A DNA stretch of 64,000 bases from an uncultured Shewanella sp. (GTDB taxonomy: Bacteria > Pseudomonadota > Gammaproteobacteria > Enterobacterales > Shewanellaceae): contig NZ_CANMIO010000001.1 in assembly GCF_947497935.1 (NCBI RefSeq), positions 434,001 to 498,000 of the forward strand, written 5' to 3'. A program made the position numbers and the translations under genes. Below, in pieces: positions 19,176 through 27,256 of the stretch. The notes beneath the pieces are model-generated. The model ran no database searches and was not told the DNA's origin. It worked only from the letters and a program-made list of their open reading frames with translations. Every line of letters begins with the position of its first letter. Within the stretch, counting starts at the first letter, position 1.

Positions 19176-19245
19176 CTTAGCCTCTGAATCAATTTCTAAT
19201 ATCCGTAGCGACAAGCATGAAAAGCCTCGCTTATCTTTGCTGATA

Positions 19246-19273
19246 TAAAAAAGCCTCCCATGTGGGAGGCTTT
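19246..19273 (-). terminator. pheA attenuator (intrinsic terminator)
   Basis: On the minus strand AAAGCCTCCC-ACAT-GGGAGGCTTT is followed by a T-run and lies between the leader peptide and pheA. Its 5' arm can instead pair with GGAGGC...CTTTGG inside the leader reading frame, the antiterminator expected for phenylalanine attenuation. Confidence 0.9.
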
Positions 19274-19292
19274 GGAATTTTTACTTTCGTTT

Positions 19293-19367
19293 TTACACCA
19301 AAGTTCCGCCTCCGAGGGTGGGGGACATAAAAAAGAAAGTAAAAAGTATAGTATGGATTTTGCTCAT
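19293..19367 (-). CDS. pheL: phenylalanine leader peptide PheL
   Basis: This 24-codon minus-strand frame starts at ATG 19367 and stops just before the attenuator. Its centre reads ILFTFFF, four Phe codons in five positions, preceded by MSKIHT. This parallels the enteric PheL leader, which is Phe-rich in the same place. A ribosome stalled at the Phe codons would leave GGAGGC...CTTTGG (the Gly-Gly-Thr-Leu codons) free to pair with CCAAAGCCTCC and prevent terminator formation. An 11-bp complement, TTTTTACTTTC in the leader and GAAAGTAAAAA after it, may form the alternative pause hairpin. Seen directly; the mechanism is inferred from the enteric model. Confidence 0.88.
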   Translation of the reverse strand: MSKIHTILFTFFFMSPTLGGGTLV

Positions 19368-19434
19368 GGAATTAAAACTAAAGGGGTGGAACCAGAGTGT
19401 CAATCAAAACTTGGTCTAATTGAGTTTTTTGCAT

Positions 19435-19461
19435 AAAAAAGCGCACCCGAAGGTGCGCTTT
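19435..19461 (-). terminator. terminator of raiA
   Basis: AAAGCGCACC-TTCG-GGTGCGCTTT with a UUCG-type tetraloop and a T-run on the minus strand. Confidence 0.9.
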
Positions 19462-19483
19462 GCGTGTAAATTTAACAATGATA

Positions 19484-19846
19484 TCAAGCTGCGTATTCCT
19501 CCTCTAAGTTATCATCAAAGTCGTCATCAATGGCATCATCTTCTATTTTAAGTGTTGCGTGACGTTGACTCTCTGGTTTATGAGTCAGGCGATTTAGCTG
19601 TTTCTCCAGCTTTTGTCCCATTGCATTAATTGCTGCGTAAAGGTCGTCATGTTTCGCCTGGGCAAATAACTTGGCACTTGGTATGCCCACAGAAGCTTCA
19701 ATCTTAAACCCTTGCTTCTCCTGTTCAATAATAACGTGTGGATTAATTAGCTGTACATCGTGTCTTGCTAATTTTTCTAATCTGGCTTCAATACGTTCGC
19801 GGATAGATTCAGTAACTTCGAAATGCTTGCTAGTAATCTTTATCAT
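19484..19846 (-). CDS. raiA: ribosome-associated inhibitor RaiA (YfiA/HPF family)
   Basis: This 120-residue short-type HPF protein binds the 30S A/P sites and inactivates 70S ribosomes in stationary phase or cold. The N-terminus MIKITSKHFEVTESIRERIEARLEKL and the block LINPHVIIEQEKQGF align with E. coli YfiA. The tail is acidic (DDAIDDDFDDNLEEEYAA), which favours RaiA over Hpf. Its position upstream of pheL-pheA on the same strand is the same as in E. coli. A CRP-type site lies 58 bp upstream of the start. Confidence 0.93.
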   Translation of the reverse strand: MIKITSKHFEVTESIRERIEARLEKLARHDVQLINPHVIIEQEKQGFKIEASVGIPSAKLFAQAKHDDLYAAINAMGQKLEKQLNRLTHKPESQRHATLKIEDDAIDDDFDDNLEEEYAA

Positions 19847-19877
19847 ATATCGAACCTTTTGTTGTTTCCTTGAGTTC

Positions 19878-19883
19878 AGACTA
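19878..19883 (-). promoter_or_regulatory. possible -10 box of raiA (TAGTCT)
   Basis: On the minus strand TAGTCT is centred 31 bp from the centre of the CRP-like palindrome, the geometry of a class II CRP promoter. Confidence 0.4.
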
Positions 19884-19903
19884 CCAATCTCAGGTAGGAA
19901 AGT

Positions 19904-19919
19904 CGTGATCTAAATCACG
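19904..19919. promoter_or_regulatory. CRP-binding-site-like palindrome upstream of raiA
   Basis: CGTGATCTAAATCACG keeps the full GTGA-N6-TCAC core and dyad symmetry of CRP sites, differing from the consensus only at the outermost base pair. It is centred about 65 bp before the raiA start codon. Confidence 0.65.
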
Positions 19920-20156
19920 TTTTATAGGCTCTTTTAGACTGTTCGGCTTTTATTTGATCACTTAGACAAATATAGCCAATAATTGGCCAAATTTCCTTGA
20001 AAACCGATAAAAAGCAGGTCATATTGGATTGGATAAGTTAGCTCTATTTTTAGTTTTTCCGCAAAAAAATCTGTGTTAATAAGCTCATAGCCCTATCGTA
20101 ATTCCCCCTTTATAATGGTCAGCCTAAGATAAATTAATTTTAAAGAGTGGCTGAAC

Positions 20157-20849
20157 ATGGAACAAAATTTAGTCAAAGTTAAGGTTTGGGATATTCCAAC
20201 ACGGATTTTCCATTGGGGCATGTTGTGTCTGCTAGGTGGATTATGGTGGACAGCAGATGCCGGGGAGATGGAGTGGCATCAGATTTTGGCTTATGCTCTG
20301 ATGGTGCTAGTTGCCGTTAGACTGATCTGGGGCATCATCGGCAGTGATACTGCACGCTTTAGTCATTTTGTTCATTCACCTAAAACGGTGATTAACTATC
20401 TTGGTAAAACTCGGCGGGAGGGGATTTCTTCATCAATAGGCCATAATCCGGTTGGCGGTTATATGGTGATCACCCTGATTACACTGATTTGTGTTCAGCT
20501 TATTAGTGGCTTATTTGCAACCGATGAAATTTTTACTGAAGGGCCACTGTATTCTTTCGTAAGCTCAGATACTGCAAGTTGGTTAACTTGGTTACATAAA
20601 AAGAATTTTGATCTCATTTTAGTCTTAGCCACAGTGCACGTATTTGCGGTTGGAGTGCATATGATGAAAGGTGACAAAATTTTAGGTGCAATGTTTAGTG
20701 GCTATAAGAAGCTACCAAAATCTAAGCTTGTCGAAAGTAATATAGAAGAGCTCACATTCGCATCATTCTTTAAAGCAATTGTGTTAGCCATGGTTGTGGG
20801 TGTACTGGTGGTGAACTACTTGATGTTACCCGTTATCGAGATGCTGTAG
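20157..20849 (+). CDS. cytochrome b561-family membrane protein
   Basis: This 230-residue protein has four main transmembrane helices plus a C-terminal fifth. The opening KVWDIPTRIFHWGMLCLLGGLWWTAD is typical of the Ni-Fe-hydrogenase/cytochrome b561 family, in which His residues of the helices ligate b hemes. Candidate ligands include the His of IFHWG, WHQ (about residue 41), and HVFAVGVHMM near the fourth helix. It probably moves electrons between quinol and a periplasmic acceptor. It is convergent with a cytochrome c' gene, which may be a functional partner, though they are not co-transcribed. Confidence 0.85.
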   Translation: MEQNLVKVKVWDIPTRIFHWGMLCLLGGLWWTADAGEMEWHQILAYALMVLVAVRLIWGIIGSDTARFSHFVHSPKTVINYLGKTRREGISSSIGHNPVGGYMVITLITLICVQLISGLFATDEIFTEGPLYSFVSSDTASWLTWLHKKNFDLILVLATVHVFAVGVHMMKGDKILGAMFSGYKKLPKSKLVESNIEELTFASFFKAIVLAMVVGVLVVNYLMLPVIEML

Positions 20850-20863
20850 TTCTCGCAAAAGAA

Positions 20864-20887
20864 AAAGCCTGTTGTGAAACAGGCTTT
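20864..20887. terminator. bidirectional terminator between cytochrome genes
   Basis: AAAGCCTGTT-GTGA-AACAGGCTTT lies between the two convergent genes. The T-run is better on the minus strand. Confidence 0.75.
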
Positions 20888-20906
20888 ATTAACTCTTTAA
20901 CAAGAC

Positions 20907-21368
20907 TTAGTCTTTCTTGTAAACGTCATGGCAGCCTTTACAGCTTTTACCCGTGTTGCCAAAAGCTTTTTTAATCTCTTTTTTGTCGCCTTTAGTTGCT
21001 GCAAGAGCAAGAATCGCGGCATTTTCTTGGAATGTTTTCATCTTTGCGTCAAAGTCAGCTTTATCGCTCCAGATTTTAGATAAGGCTTCAGTGTCACCTT
21101 TATCTGAACCAGCAACAAACCCTTCTAAAGGCAGCTTTGAAAGTGCAGCTACATTTTCAGCGCGCACAGCAAAAACGTCTGCATTGTATTCTTTCTTACC
21201 TTTTAGCATTGCGCCCATATCGCCAAAGTTATAAGCGATCATACTAAATGCTGATTGGCGGTAATGGATGGCATCATCAGCTTCTTTAAAGTTATTTGCC
21301 TGTACGCTTGTGGCTAACGTTGCTGTTGCAAGTAGTGCGCTAAGGCTCATGATTAATGTCTTTGTCAT
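20907..21368 (-). CDS. periplasmic cytochrome c'
   Basis: This 153-residue protein has a Sec signal peptide (MTKTLIMSLSALLATATLATSVQA) and a four-helix-bundle cytochrome c' domain. The single heme-binding motif CKGCH lies near the C-terminus, as in the family. Cytochromes c' have a five-coordinate heme that binds NO and CO and are linked to NO tolerance. The ATG at 21368 is chosen because GTGAGA lies just upstream and the signal peptide begins there. An in-frame GTG at 21380 overlaps that ribosome-binding site. Confidence 0.9.
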   Translation of the reverse strand: MTKTLIMSLSALLATATLATSVQANNFKEADDAIHYRQSAFSMIAYNFGDMGAMLKGKKEYNADVFAVRAENVAALSKLPLEGFVAGSDKGDTEALSKIWSDKADFDAKMKTFQENAAILALAATKGDKKEIKKAFGNTGKSCKGCHDVYKKD

Positions 21369-21568
21369 ATTGAATCTCACGTTTTTATTATGTTGTGTGA
21401 ACTTAGTCGGCTCATTGTAGCCAAATTTATCCTACTGACTCCAATCGTTTTTTACTTTCGTTACGCTTAGTTACAAATGACTGTTTTGGTAGCTTGATTC
21501 TGGAAAAGCTAATAGAACCTGTAACTATGTATGCGAGGCCTGATTCTTGTTACACTTACCGTAATGAC

Positions 21569-21580
21569 GCACTAGTACGT
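21569..21580. promoter_or_regulatory. candidate TrpR operator upstream of trpR
   Basis: GCACTAGTACGT, within the imperfect palindrome ACGCACTAGTACGT, carries the ACTAGT core of trp operators. It lies about 38 bp before trpR, where autoregulation would be expected. Confidence 0.4.
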
Positions 21581-21617
21581 GATTGTTGTTTATTTGTGGT
21601 TGTAAATAGGAGTTGGA

Positions 21618-21893
21618 ATGCGAGCAGAGTGGGATTCAGTTTTAGAGAAAGTCTTATTACAGCAAGATCTACAGAATTTAATCGTATTATTTGAGCTATT
21701 GCTTACAGAAGAAGAGCGCAGTGCCGTTGCAGGTAGGCTAAAGGTTTTTCAAACCCTATTACAAGGTGAGATGAGTCAGCGCCAAATTGCTCAAGAATAC
21801 CAGATAAGTATCGCGACCATTACTCGCTGCTCCAACTATCTTAAGCACATGAGTTTGCAGCAAAGAGAAAGTGTTAAGCAGTTAATCTTATAA
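21618..21893 (+). CDS. trpR: trp operon repressor TrpR
   Basis: TrpR is a small dimeric repressor that binds operators when loaded with tryptophan. The 91-residue protein shows the family core: LFELLLTEEERSAVAGRLKVFQTLL, followed by the helix-turn-helix GEMSQRQIAQEYQISIATITR. A ribosome-binding site (TAGGAG) lies before the ATG. It stands alone between a cytochrome c' gene and a convergent membrane-protein gene, with a CTAG-containing dyad upstream that may allow autorepression. Confidence 0.93.
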   Translation: MRAEWDSVLEKVLLQQDLQNLIVLFELLLTEEERSAVAGRLKVFQTLLQGEMSQRQIAQEYQISIATITRCSNYLKHMSLQQRESVKQLIL

Positions 21894-21938
21894 GGGTTAG
21901 CTGCTTAAATTAGGTTTCTAAAAAGTCTATTCTATTCA

Positions 21939-22340
21939 CTATCGACGCTGGGTGTTAGCGACACCTTGTATCAACTGTGCGGTGACGGTTTTGTGTTTGC
22001 GGTACATGGCGCGGCTGATAACAATGTATAGCGCGTAGCTTATTAACACTATGCTAAACACTGGAGCGAGTTTTGAGTCGAGCTTTAACAGCAATAGCGC
22101 AGCGAGTATGTATATATACGGTATGTGTTCGTAGATAAATGCTGGCAATAGCCCTTTTCTTCGGCGCTTTTTAGGATCGGTACGGCGGTTAATTGAGCGT
22201 AATGCATAGACTCGACTTCCCATGAGAAATAATAGAATAGAGAACAGTTGGGCATAGGTTTGCTCAAGCATCATGACACTGATACTACCGATAGCTAAAT
22301 AAGTGTAGGGTAGGGCTTCGTAAACAGGTTTAGATAACAT
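21939..22340 (-). CDS. inner-membrane protein of unknown function
   Basis: This 133-residue protein has four hydrophobic segments and a basic loop in the middle (RRTDPKKRRRKGLLPAF). I do not recognise a named family. The ATG at 22340 has AAGGA nine bases upstream and is preferred to the in-frame GTG at 22370. It is convergent with trpR and lies downstream of slyD, from which it is separated by a terminator. Confidence 0.65.
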   Translation of the reverse strand: MLSKPVYEALPYTYLAIGSISVMMLEQTYAQLFSILLFLMGSRVYALRSINRRTDPKKRRRKGLLPAFIYEHIPYIYILAALLLLKLDSKLAPVFSIVLISYALYIVISRAMYRKHKTVTAQLIQGVANTQRR

Positions 22341-22423
22341 TTGCAGTTCCTTTGCAAAAGAGGATACCAAGCAGCTCCGCTGCTGAACTTCGAATTAATC
22401 GCTAACAACTGCAGTGTAGAGCA

Positions 22424-22461
22424 AAAAAAAGCCCGCTTCACTCTAATCGGTGAAACGGGCT
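22424..22461 (-). terminator. terminator of slyD
   Basis: GCCCGTTTCAC and GTGAAGCGGGC stem with one mismatch, followed by eight T residues on the minus strand. Confidence 0.9.
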
Positions 22462-22489
22462 TAAATTCATTCTAAAGAACTAGAAGGAT

Positions 22490-23110
22490 TTAGTGTCTGC
22501 AGCCACAGCCGCCATTGCCGTCACAGCCTTCTTTAGCTTCTTTTGTTTCGTCGTCACTACAGCAACCACCTTCATGGCCGTGATCGTGTCCGCCGCCACA
22601 ACAGCCGCCTTCATGAGAGTGACCATGGCTACCACATCCACCGCCATGAGCGTGAATATGACCGTGAGCAATCTCTTCTTCTGTTGCTGCGCGTACTTCA
22701 AGTACTTCAACGTTGAAGGCTAGAGACTGGCCTGCAAGAGGGTGGTTACCGTCAACAACAACGACATCGTCTTTAACTTCTGTCACTTGAACTGGGCGTT
22801 GGCCCATTTCAGTTTCTGCGATAAAGCGCATACCTGGAACGATATCTTCGATGTCGCCAAATGCTGACATTGGTACTTCTTGACGAAGACCGTCATGATA
22901 TGGACCGTAGCCTTGCTCTGCATCAACTGTTACATCAAGGATGTCACCTTGTGCTTTGCCTTCAAGCGCTGCTTCTAAGCCTGGGATCATGTTTTCTGCA
23001 CCATGCAGATAGATCATTGGCTCGCCTTCAAAAGAACTTTCTACAAGCTGACCTTTCGCATCTGATAATCGGTAATGGATGCTAACAGCACATTTTTCGG
23101 TGATTTTCAT
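22490..23110 (-). CDS. slyD: FKBP-type prolyl isomerase SlyD with metal-binding tail
   Basis: SlyD is a cytoplasmic prolyl isomerase and chaperone that also stores and delivers Ni2+ for hydrogenase maturation. The FKBP domain (about 1-70 and 125-145) encloses the insert-in-flap chaperone domain (about 70-125). The C-terminal 55 residues are a His/Cys/Gly-rich metal-binding tail with repeated GGCCGGGHDHGHEGGCC-like units. The total length of 206 residues is close to E. coli SlyD (196). The repetitive tail creates artificial open frames on both strands, which should be ignored. Confidence 0.95.
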   Translation of the reverse strand: MKITEKCAVSIHYRLSDAKGQLVESSFEGEPMIYLHGAENMIPGLEAALEGKAQGDILDVTVDAEQGYGPYHDGLRQEVPMSAFGDIEDIVPGMRFIAETEMGQRPVQVTEVKDDVVVVDGNHPLAGQSLAFNVEVLEVRAATEEEIAHGHIHAHGGGCGSHGHSHEGGCCGGGHDHGHEGGCCSDDETKEAKEGCDGNGGCGCRH

Positions 23111-23660
23111 ATTGGCTCCAATCGGAAATTTGCGCGCATTCTAGCCTGCTTTAAAGGGATTTGCGATAGAAGGAATGCACTTCTGCTACCTAAGCCACAT
23201 CTTTGATTTCGGTAAATAGCGCTGACTCGAACAAGTTTTGCTTTTGATATCGATTTTTATTGGTTATTGGCAATTTAATCCAGATACGAGATTAAGTTAA
23301 AACAGGTTACTTTATTTGAGTGAATTTGTTGAGAATGTCGGCTTGATGGCTGTTTTGATGTGAGCCAATGACTATATTCAAATTGCTACTTGGAGACGAC
23401 TGTTTTGTGGTTTTTACTTATTAATTATTAATGAGTTACATCTTGTTGGTGTTTTTGTTTACGTAAACGTTACTTGGTTTTTCGCATGTAACTGACTCGG
23501 TGGAAGATCATAAATAGGTATTTATGAGCACTTTGTCTTGAGATTTTGATTGTAAGCTTATTAATAACATTAAACTTGTATTTAGGGGTTGACACTCACG
23601 GGTGAAAAAGGCAATTCTGTTAGTACACAAATTATTCCATTTGGATAACTACAAATTTTT
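23111..23660. other. long AT-rich region upstream of the thr leader
   Basis: About 480 bp between slyD and the thr promoter contain no credible ORF. A perfect 12-bp palindrome GTTTACGTAAAC lies at 23457-23468. A consensus -35 hexamer TTGACA at 23589-23594 is the likely thrLABC promoter element; its -10 partner is not clear. Confidence 0.45.
23589..23594 (+). promoter_or_regulatory. -35 box of the thr operon promoter
   Basis: Perfect TTGACA 67 bp before the thrL start. No good TATAAT match follows at 16-18 bp. Confidence 0.4.
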
Positions 23661-23732
23661 ATGTTTAGCCACGTTTTAATGATCACCACCATTATTACAA
23701 CCACCACGATTACCAACGTGGGGGCGGGCTAA
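23661..23732 (+). CDS. thrL: thr operon leader peptide ThrL
   Basis: This 23-residue frame (ATG 23661, TAA 23730-23732) has a core of MITTIITTTTIT, Thr and Ile codons almost exclusively. It ends NVGAG, much like enteric ThrL ending GNGAG. It directly precedes an intrinsic terminator before thrA. The GGGGCGGGCT near the end of the frame can pair with AGCCCGCTCC of the terminator's left arm, giving the antiterminator. Starved ribosomes at Thr/Ile codons would thus permit thrABC transcription. The sequence is seen directly; the mechanism is by analogy. Confidence 0.9.
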   Translation: MFSHVLMITTIITTTTITNVGAG

Positions 23733-23740
23733 GCACAACC

Positions 23741-23759
23741 TGATATAAGTAAAATATCA
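23741..23759 (+). promoter_or_regulatory. small hairpin between thrL and the attenuator
   Basis: TGATAT...ATATCA can form a six-base-pair stem just before the terminator, a possible pause structure. Confidence 0.3.
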
Positions 23760-23792
23760 AGCCCGCTCCCCCTAAAGGAGCGGGCTTTTTTG
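23759..23792 (+). terminator. thr operon attenuator
   Basis: GCCCGCTCC-CCCTAAA-GGAGCGGGC stem followed by six T residues, 27 bp after the ThrL stop. Confidence 0.93.
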
Positions 23793-23824
23793 TTTCTTAG
23801 GTGGCGCGGTAAAAGGAGTTTTTG

Positions 23825-26290
23825 ATGAAAGTTATGAAGTTTGGTGGTACCTCGCTTGCTAATTGGCAGCGTTTTAAAGGCGCTGCAGAGATTGTTAACC
23901 AGTCAGCAAAACTAGAACCAACTGCTGTGGTTCTGTCCGCGCCTGCTACGGTCACAAATGGCCTGATTGAGATGGTTGAGGTTGCTATCAATGGTGGCGA
24001 TTACCGCGCCGTGTTAGCCAAGGTTGAGAAGGTCTTTGACGATTTGTATGGTGCTGCTGCGGTAAGTTTAAACCCGGAGCAAAACGCACTTTTACTCGAA
24101 AAATTCAAGCAACAGCTTGGCTTTTGGCAGAGTAAACTTGAAGGAATGAGTTTACTGGGTGAATGCCCAGAAAGTGTTGAAGCGCAGATTTTAGTTGGCG
24201 GAGAGAAGCTGTCTTCTGCATTAATGGTCGAGGTCATAAAATCCTTTAACCATAGTGCTGAACTATTACTACCAGAGTCTTTACTATTAGGCTACGGGCC
24301 ACGTCTTGAGTCTGCAGTGGATATTGAAGCCAGTAAACTCCGCTTTAACGCTGTGGATTTATTAGCAGCAAGGGTTTGGGTAATGCCTGGTTTTACTGCC
24401 GGCGATGCCCAAGGCAATATCGTGACACTTGGACGTAACGGCTCTGATTATTCTGCAGCGGTATTATCGGCTTGTATTGGTGCAAGTTGTTGTGAGATCT
24501 GGACCGATGTCGACGGTGTCTATAATACCGACCCAAGAGTCGTTGCCGACGCAAAACTGCTATCTCAGCTGAGTTATCAAGAAGCGATGGAAGTTTCATA
24601 TTTTGGGGCTAAGGTTTTACACCCTAAGACTGTGGCCCCGATCGCTCAGTATCATATTCCTTGTTATATCCGTAATACCTTTAATCCAGAAGCCGTGGGC
24701 ACTTTAGTATCGGATCAACCAGATGAAACTGGTCTGCATGTAAAAGCGATTTCCAATCTCGATGACCAAACAATGTTTGATGTGTCAGGCCCAGGCATGA
24801 AGGGGATGGTCGGCATGGCGAGTCGCACACTCGGCGCCATTTCTCGCTCGGGGGTTTCGGTATCTTTAATTACCCAGAGCTCATCTGAATATAGCATCAG
24901 TTTCTGTGTTGCCACTGAAGATGCGATAAAGGCTAAGTTTGCTCTAGAGCAAGAGTTTGAGCTTGAGCTAAAAAGTGAGATTTTAGAGCCTGTCGAGATG
25001 CGTCATAACTTAGCGATTGTATCCTTGATTGGCGATGGTATGCGCACTCATAAAGGCGTAGCGGCAAAGTTTTTCCAAGCGCTTGCTCAGGCAACGGTTA
25101 ATATTGTTGCGATTGCCCAGGGCTCTTCAGAGCGTTCAATTTCAGCGGTGGTTGAGCAGCGTAAGACTAAGCATGCTATCTCGGCCTGCCATCAATCATT
25201 CTTCGATGTTCAGCACTATTTAGATGTCTTCCTTGTTGGTTGCGGCAACGTGGGTGCCGGTTTGCTTGAACAGATAAAGCTGCAACGCAGAATGTTAAAA
25301 GAGCAGCATATTGCTATTCGTGTCTGCGGCATAGTTAACTCTAAAAAGATGTTGTTAGATGCTCAAGGTGTCGACTTAGCTAATTGGCAAGGGTTATTGG
25401 CCGATTGTGAACAAGAGGTCGATCTTGATGCCATGCTCAAATGGGCAAAAGAGCAGCAATTACTCAACCCTGTGCTGGTGGATTGCACCTCGAGTGAACT
25501 GGTCTCCAACAAGTATCTCGATGTGATGAATGCTGGTCTACACGTGGTGACGCCTAATAAGAAGGCTAATACTCGCGATATGGCTTATTACCAAGACTTG
25601 AGAAAAACAGCGCTTCAGCAGCGTCGACAGTTCTTGTATGAGACAACGGTTGGTGCCGGTTTACCTGTCATCGATAACCTGAAGAAGCTACTGTTTGCAG
25701 GTGATAAGTTGCTGCGTTTTAACGGCATCTTGTCGGGAAGTCTGTCATATATCTTCGGTATGCTAGATGAAGGTATGACACTGTCTCAAGCAACCTCAAT
25801 CGCCAGAGACAAGTGTTTCACAGAGCCAGATCCTCGTGATGACTTAAGCGGTATGGACGTGGCGCGTAAGGTGCTTATTCTTGCAAGAGAAGTCGGCATG
25901 GATCTTGAACTCAGTGATATTCATGTTGAGTCTGTACTTCCTGAGTCATTTGACGCCTCTGGTGATGTTGAACAGTTTATGGCTAATTTGCCTGCTTTAG
26001 ATTCTGCTGTAGCTCAACGTATCGAGGCGGCTAAGGCGCAAGGAAAGGTATTGCGTTATGTCGGCCAGATTGATGATGAGGGCTGTAAAGTTAAAATTGC
26101 CGAAGTCGATGCAAGTGATCCGCTATACAGTGTAAAAGGCGGTGAGAACGCACTGGCTTTCTACAGTCGCTACTATCAGCCAATCCCATTTGTGCTTAGA
26201 GGTTATGGCGCTGGTACCGATGTAACTGCTGCAGGGGCATTTGCCGATATATTACGTACTTTAAACTGGACTCGTGAGGTTGGCGTATGA
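23825..26290 (+). CDS. thrA: bifunctional aspartokinase I / homoserine dehydrogenase I
   Basis: ThrA phosphorylates aspartate and, in its second domain, reduces aspartate semialdehyde to homoserine. The 821-residue protein has the aspartokinase domain ([10 protein letters not shown] at 1-10, [12 protein letters not shown] near 200), two central ACT domains (about 315-460, threonine-binding in homologues) and a homoserine dehydrogenase domain (NAD(P)-binding [13 protein letters not shown] near 465). E. coli ThrA has 820 residues. The ATG at 23825 follows AAAAGGAG. Expression is expected to follow the Thr/Ile attenuator upstream. Overlaps thrB by 4 bp (ATGA). Confidence 0.97.
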   Translation: MKVMKFGGTSLANWQRFKGAAEIVNQSAKLEPTAVVLSAPATVTNGLIEMVEVAINGGDYRAVLAKVEKVFDDLYGAAAVSLNPEQNALLLEKFKQQLGFWQSKLEGMSLLGECPESVEAQILVGGEKLSSALMVEVIKSFNHSAELLLPESLLLGYGPRLESAVDIEASKLRFNAVDLLAARVWVMPGFTAGDAQGNIVTLGRNGSDYSAAVLSACIGASCCEIWTDVDGVYNTDPRVVADAKLLSQLSYQEAMEVSYFGAKVLHPKTVAPIAQYHIPCYIRNTFNPEAVGTLVSDQPDETGLHVKAISNLDDQTMFDVSGPGMKGMVGMASRTLGAISRSGVSVSLITQSSSEYSISFCVATEDAIKAKFALEQEFELELKSEILEPVEMRHNLAIVSLIGDGMRTHKGVAAKFFQALAQATVNIVAIAQGSSERSISAVVEQRKTKHAISACHQSFFDVQHYLDVFLVGCGNVGAGLLEQIKLQRRMLKEQHIAIRVCGIVNSKKMLLDAQGVDLANWQGLLADCEQEVDLDAMLKWAKEQQLLNPVLVDCTSSELVSNKYLDVMNAGLHVVTPNKKANTRDMAYYQDLRKTALQQRRQFLYETTVGAGLPVIDNLKKLLFAGDKLLRFNGILSGSLSYIFGMLDEGMTLSQATSIARDKCFTEPDPRDDLSGMDVARKVLILAREVGMDLELSDIHVESVLPESFDASGDVEQFMANLPALDSAVAQRIEAAKAQGKVLRYVGQIDDEGCKVKIAEVDASDPLYSVKGGENALAFYSRYYQPIPFVLRGYGAGTDVTAAGAFADILRTLNWTREVGV

Positions 26291-27222
26291 GCGTAACTAT
26301 TTATGCCCCAGCGTCTATGGGCAATGTAGGCGTAGGCTTTGACTTACTCGGTGCAGCGTTAGCCCCTATCGATGGCAGTTTGCTAGGTGATAGGGTAAGG
26401 GTTGAATCTGCCGAGCAAGGGCTATCACTGGTTCTTGAAGGTCACTGGGCGAGCAAGCTGCCACAAGATGAGCGAGAAAATATTGTTTATCAATGTGCGG
26501 AGTTTTTCTTAAGTCATCTAGATCAAGATGTGGGCCTTAAGTTGACCCTTGAGAAGAACTTGCCTGTAGGCAGTGGACTCGGCTCGAGTGCAAGTTCTGT
26601 GGTTGCCGCCTTGGCTGCTTTGAACGACTTCTTCGATAAGGCTTTCTCTGAGCAAGACCTGCTACGTTTAATGGGCGAATTTGAAGGCAAGATCAGTGGT
26701 TCAATTCATTATGATAATGTCGCGCCTTGCTATTTAGGTGGTATGCAGTTGATGCTAGATACCCCTAAGACAGTTTGCGAAGCTATCCCAGATTTTAAAC
26801 AATGGTACTGGGTCGTGGCGTATCCAGGGATCTCCCTATCGACCTCTAGAATGCGTCAGTTGATGCCGAATGAGTTTGATAAACAGACCACCATTGATTT
26901 TGGGCGTTACTTAAGTGCATTTGTGCATGCTTCATATAAGCAAGATGCTGAGCTCGCGATTTCGGTATTGAAGGATGTGTTGGCCGAACCTTATCGTGCG
27001 CCGGAAATTCCAAATTATCAAAAGGCGAAAGCTGCTTTAGCCCAATTAGGCATGCTAACAACAGGGATCTCTGGCAGTGGCCCCACGCTGTTTAGTATTA
27101 CCGACGATCTTGATGTGGCCAAACAAGCGCAGCAATGGCTGGACGCGAACTATGTTGAGTCTGGAAAAGGCTTCACTCATATTTGCAGAATCGATAATCA
27201 AGGGACTCGTCGAGTCGATTAA
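26287..27222 (+). CDS. thrB: homoserine kinase
   Basis: ThrB is a GHMP-family kinase that makes O-phosphohomoserine from homoserine and ATP. The 311-residue protein starts [20 protein letters not shown]. It has the ATP-binding motif [13 protein letters not shown] near residue 95 and the C-terminal [12 protein letters not shown]. The start overlaps the thrA stop (ATGA), indicating translational coupling in thrABC. Confidence 0.96.
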   Translation: MSVTIYAPASMGNVGVGFDLLGAALAPIDGSLLGDRVRVESAEQGLSLVLEGHWASKLPQDERENIVYQCAEFFLSHLDQDVGLKLTLEKNLPVGSGLGSSASSVVAALAALNDFFDKAFSEQDLLRLMGEFEGKISGSIHYDNVAPCYLGGMQLMLDTPKTVCEAIPDFKQWYWVVAYPGISLSTSRMRQLMPNEFDKQTTIDFGRYLSAFVHASYKQDAELAISVLKDVLAEPYRAPEIPNYQKAKAALAQLGMLTTGISGSGPTLFSITDDLDVAKQAQQWLDANYVESGKGFTHICRIDNQGTRRVD

Positions 27223-27256
27223 GCCTCTTAATAAACAGAATTTTAAGGAAGTCGTC

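Larger units (their letters stand above)
19847..20156. other. divergent promoter region raiA / cytochrome b561
   Basis: About 310 bp of AT-rich sequence. The recognisable elements are the CRP-like palindrome at 19904-19919 and a possible raiA -10 box at 19878-19883. No ORF was seen. Confidence 0.5.

Noticed and set aside
22480..22723. Low-complexity ORFs on both strands
   Set aside because: They are frame shadows of the His/Cys/Gly-rich tail of slyD, with Ala/Val/Thr-rich composition and no independent start signals.
23457..23468. Perfect 12-bp palindrome GTTTACGTAAAC upstream of the thr leader
   Set aside because: Too short and too far (about 120 bp) from the -35 box to assign to a known regulator; could be chance in AT-rich sequence.
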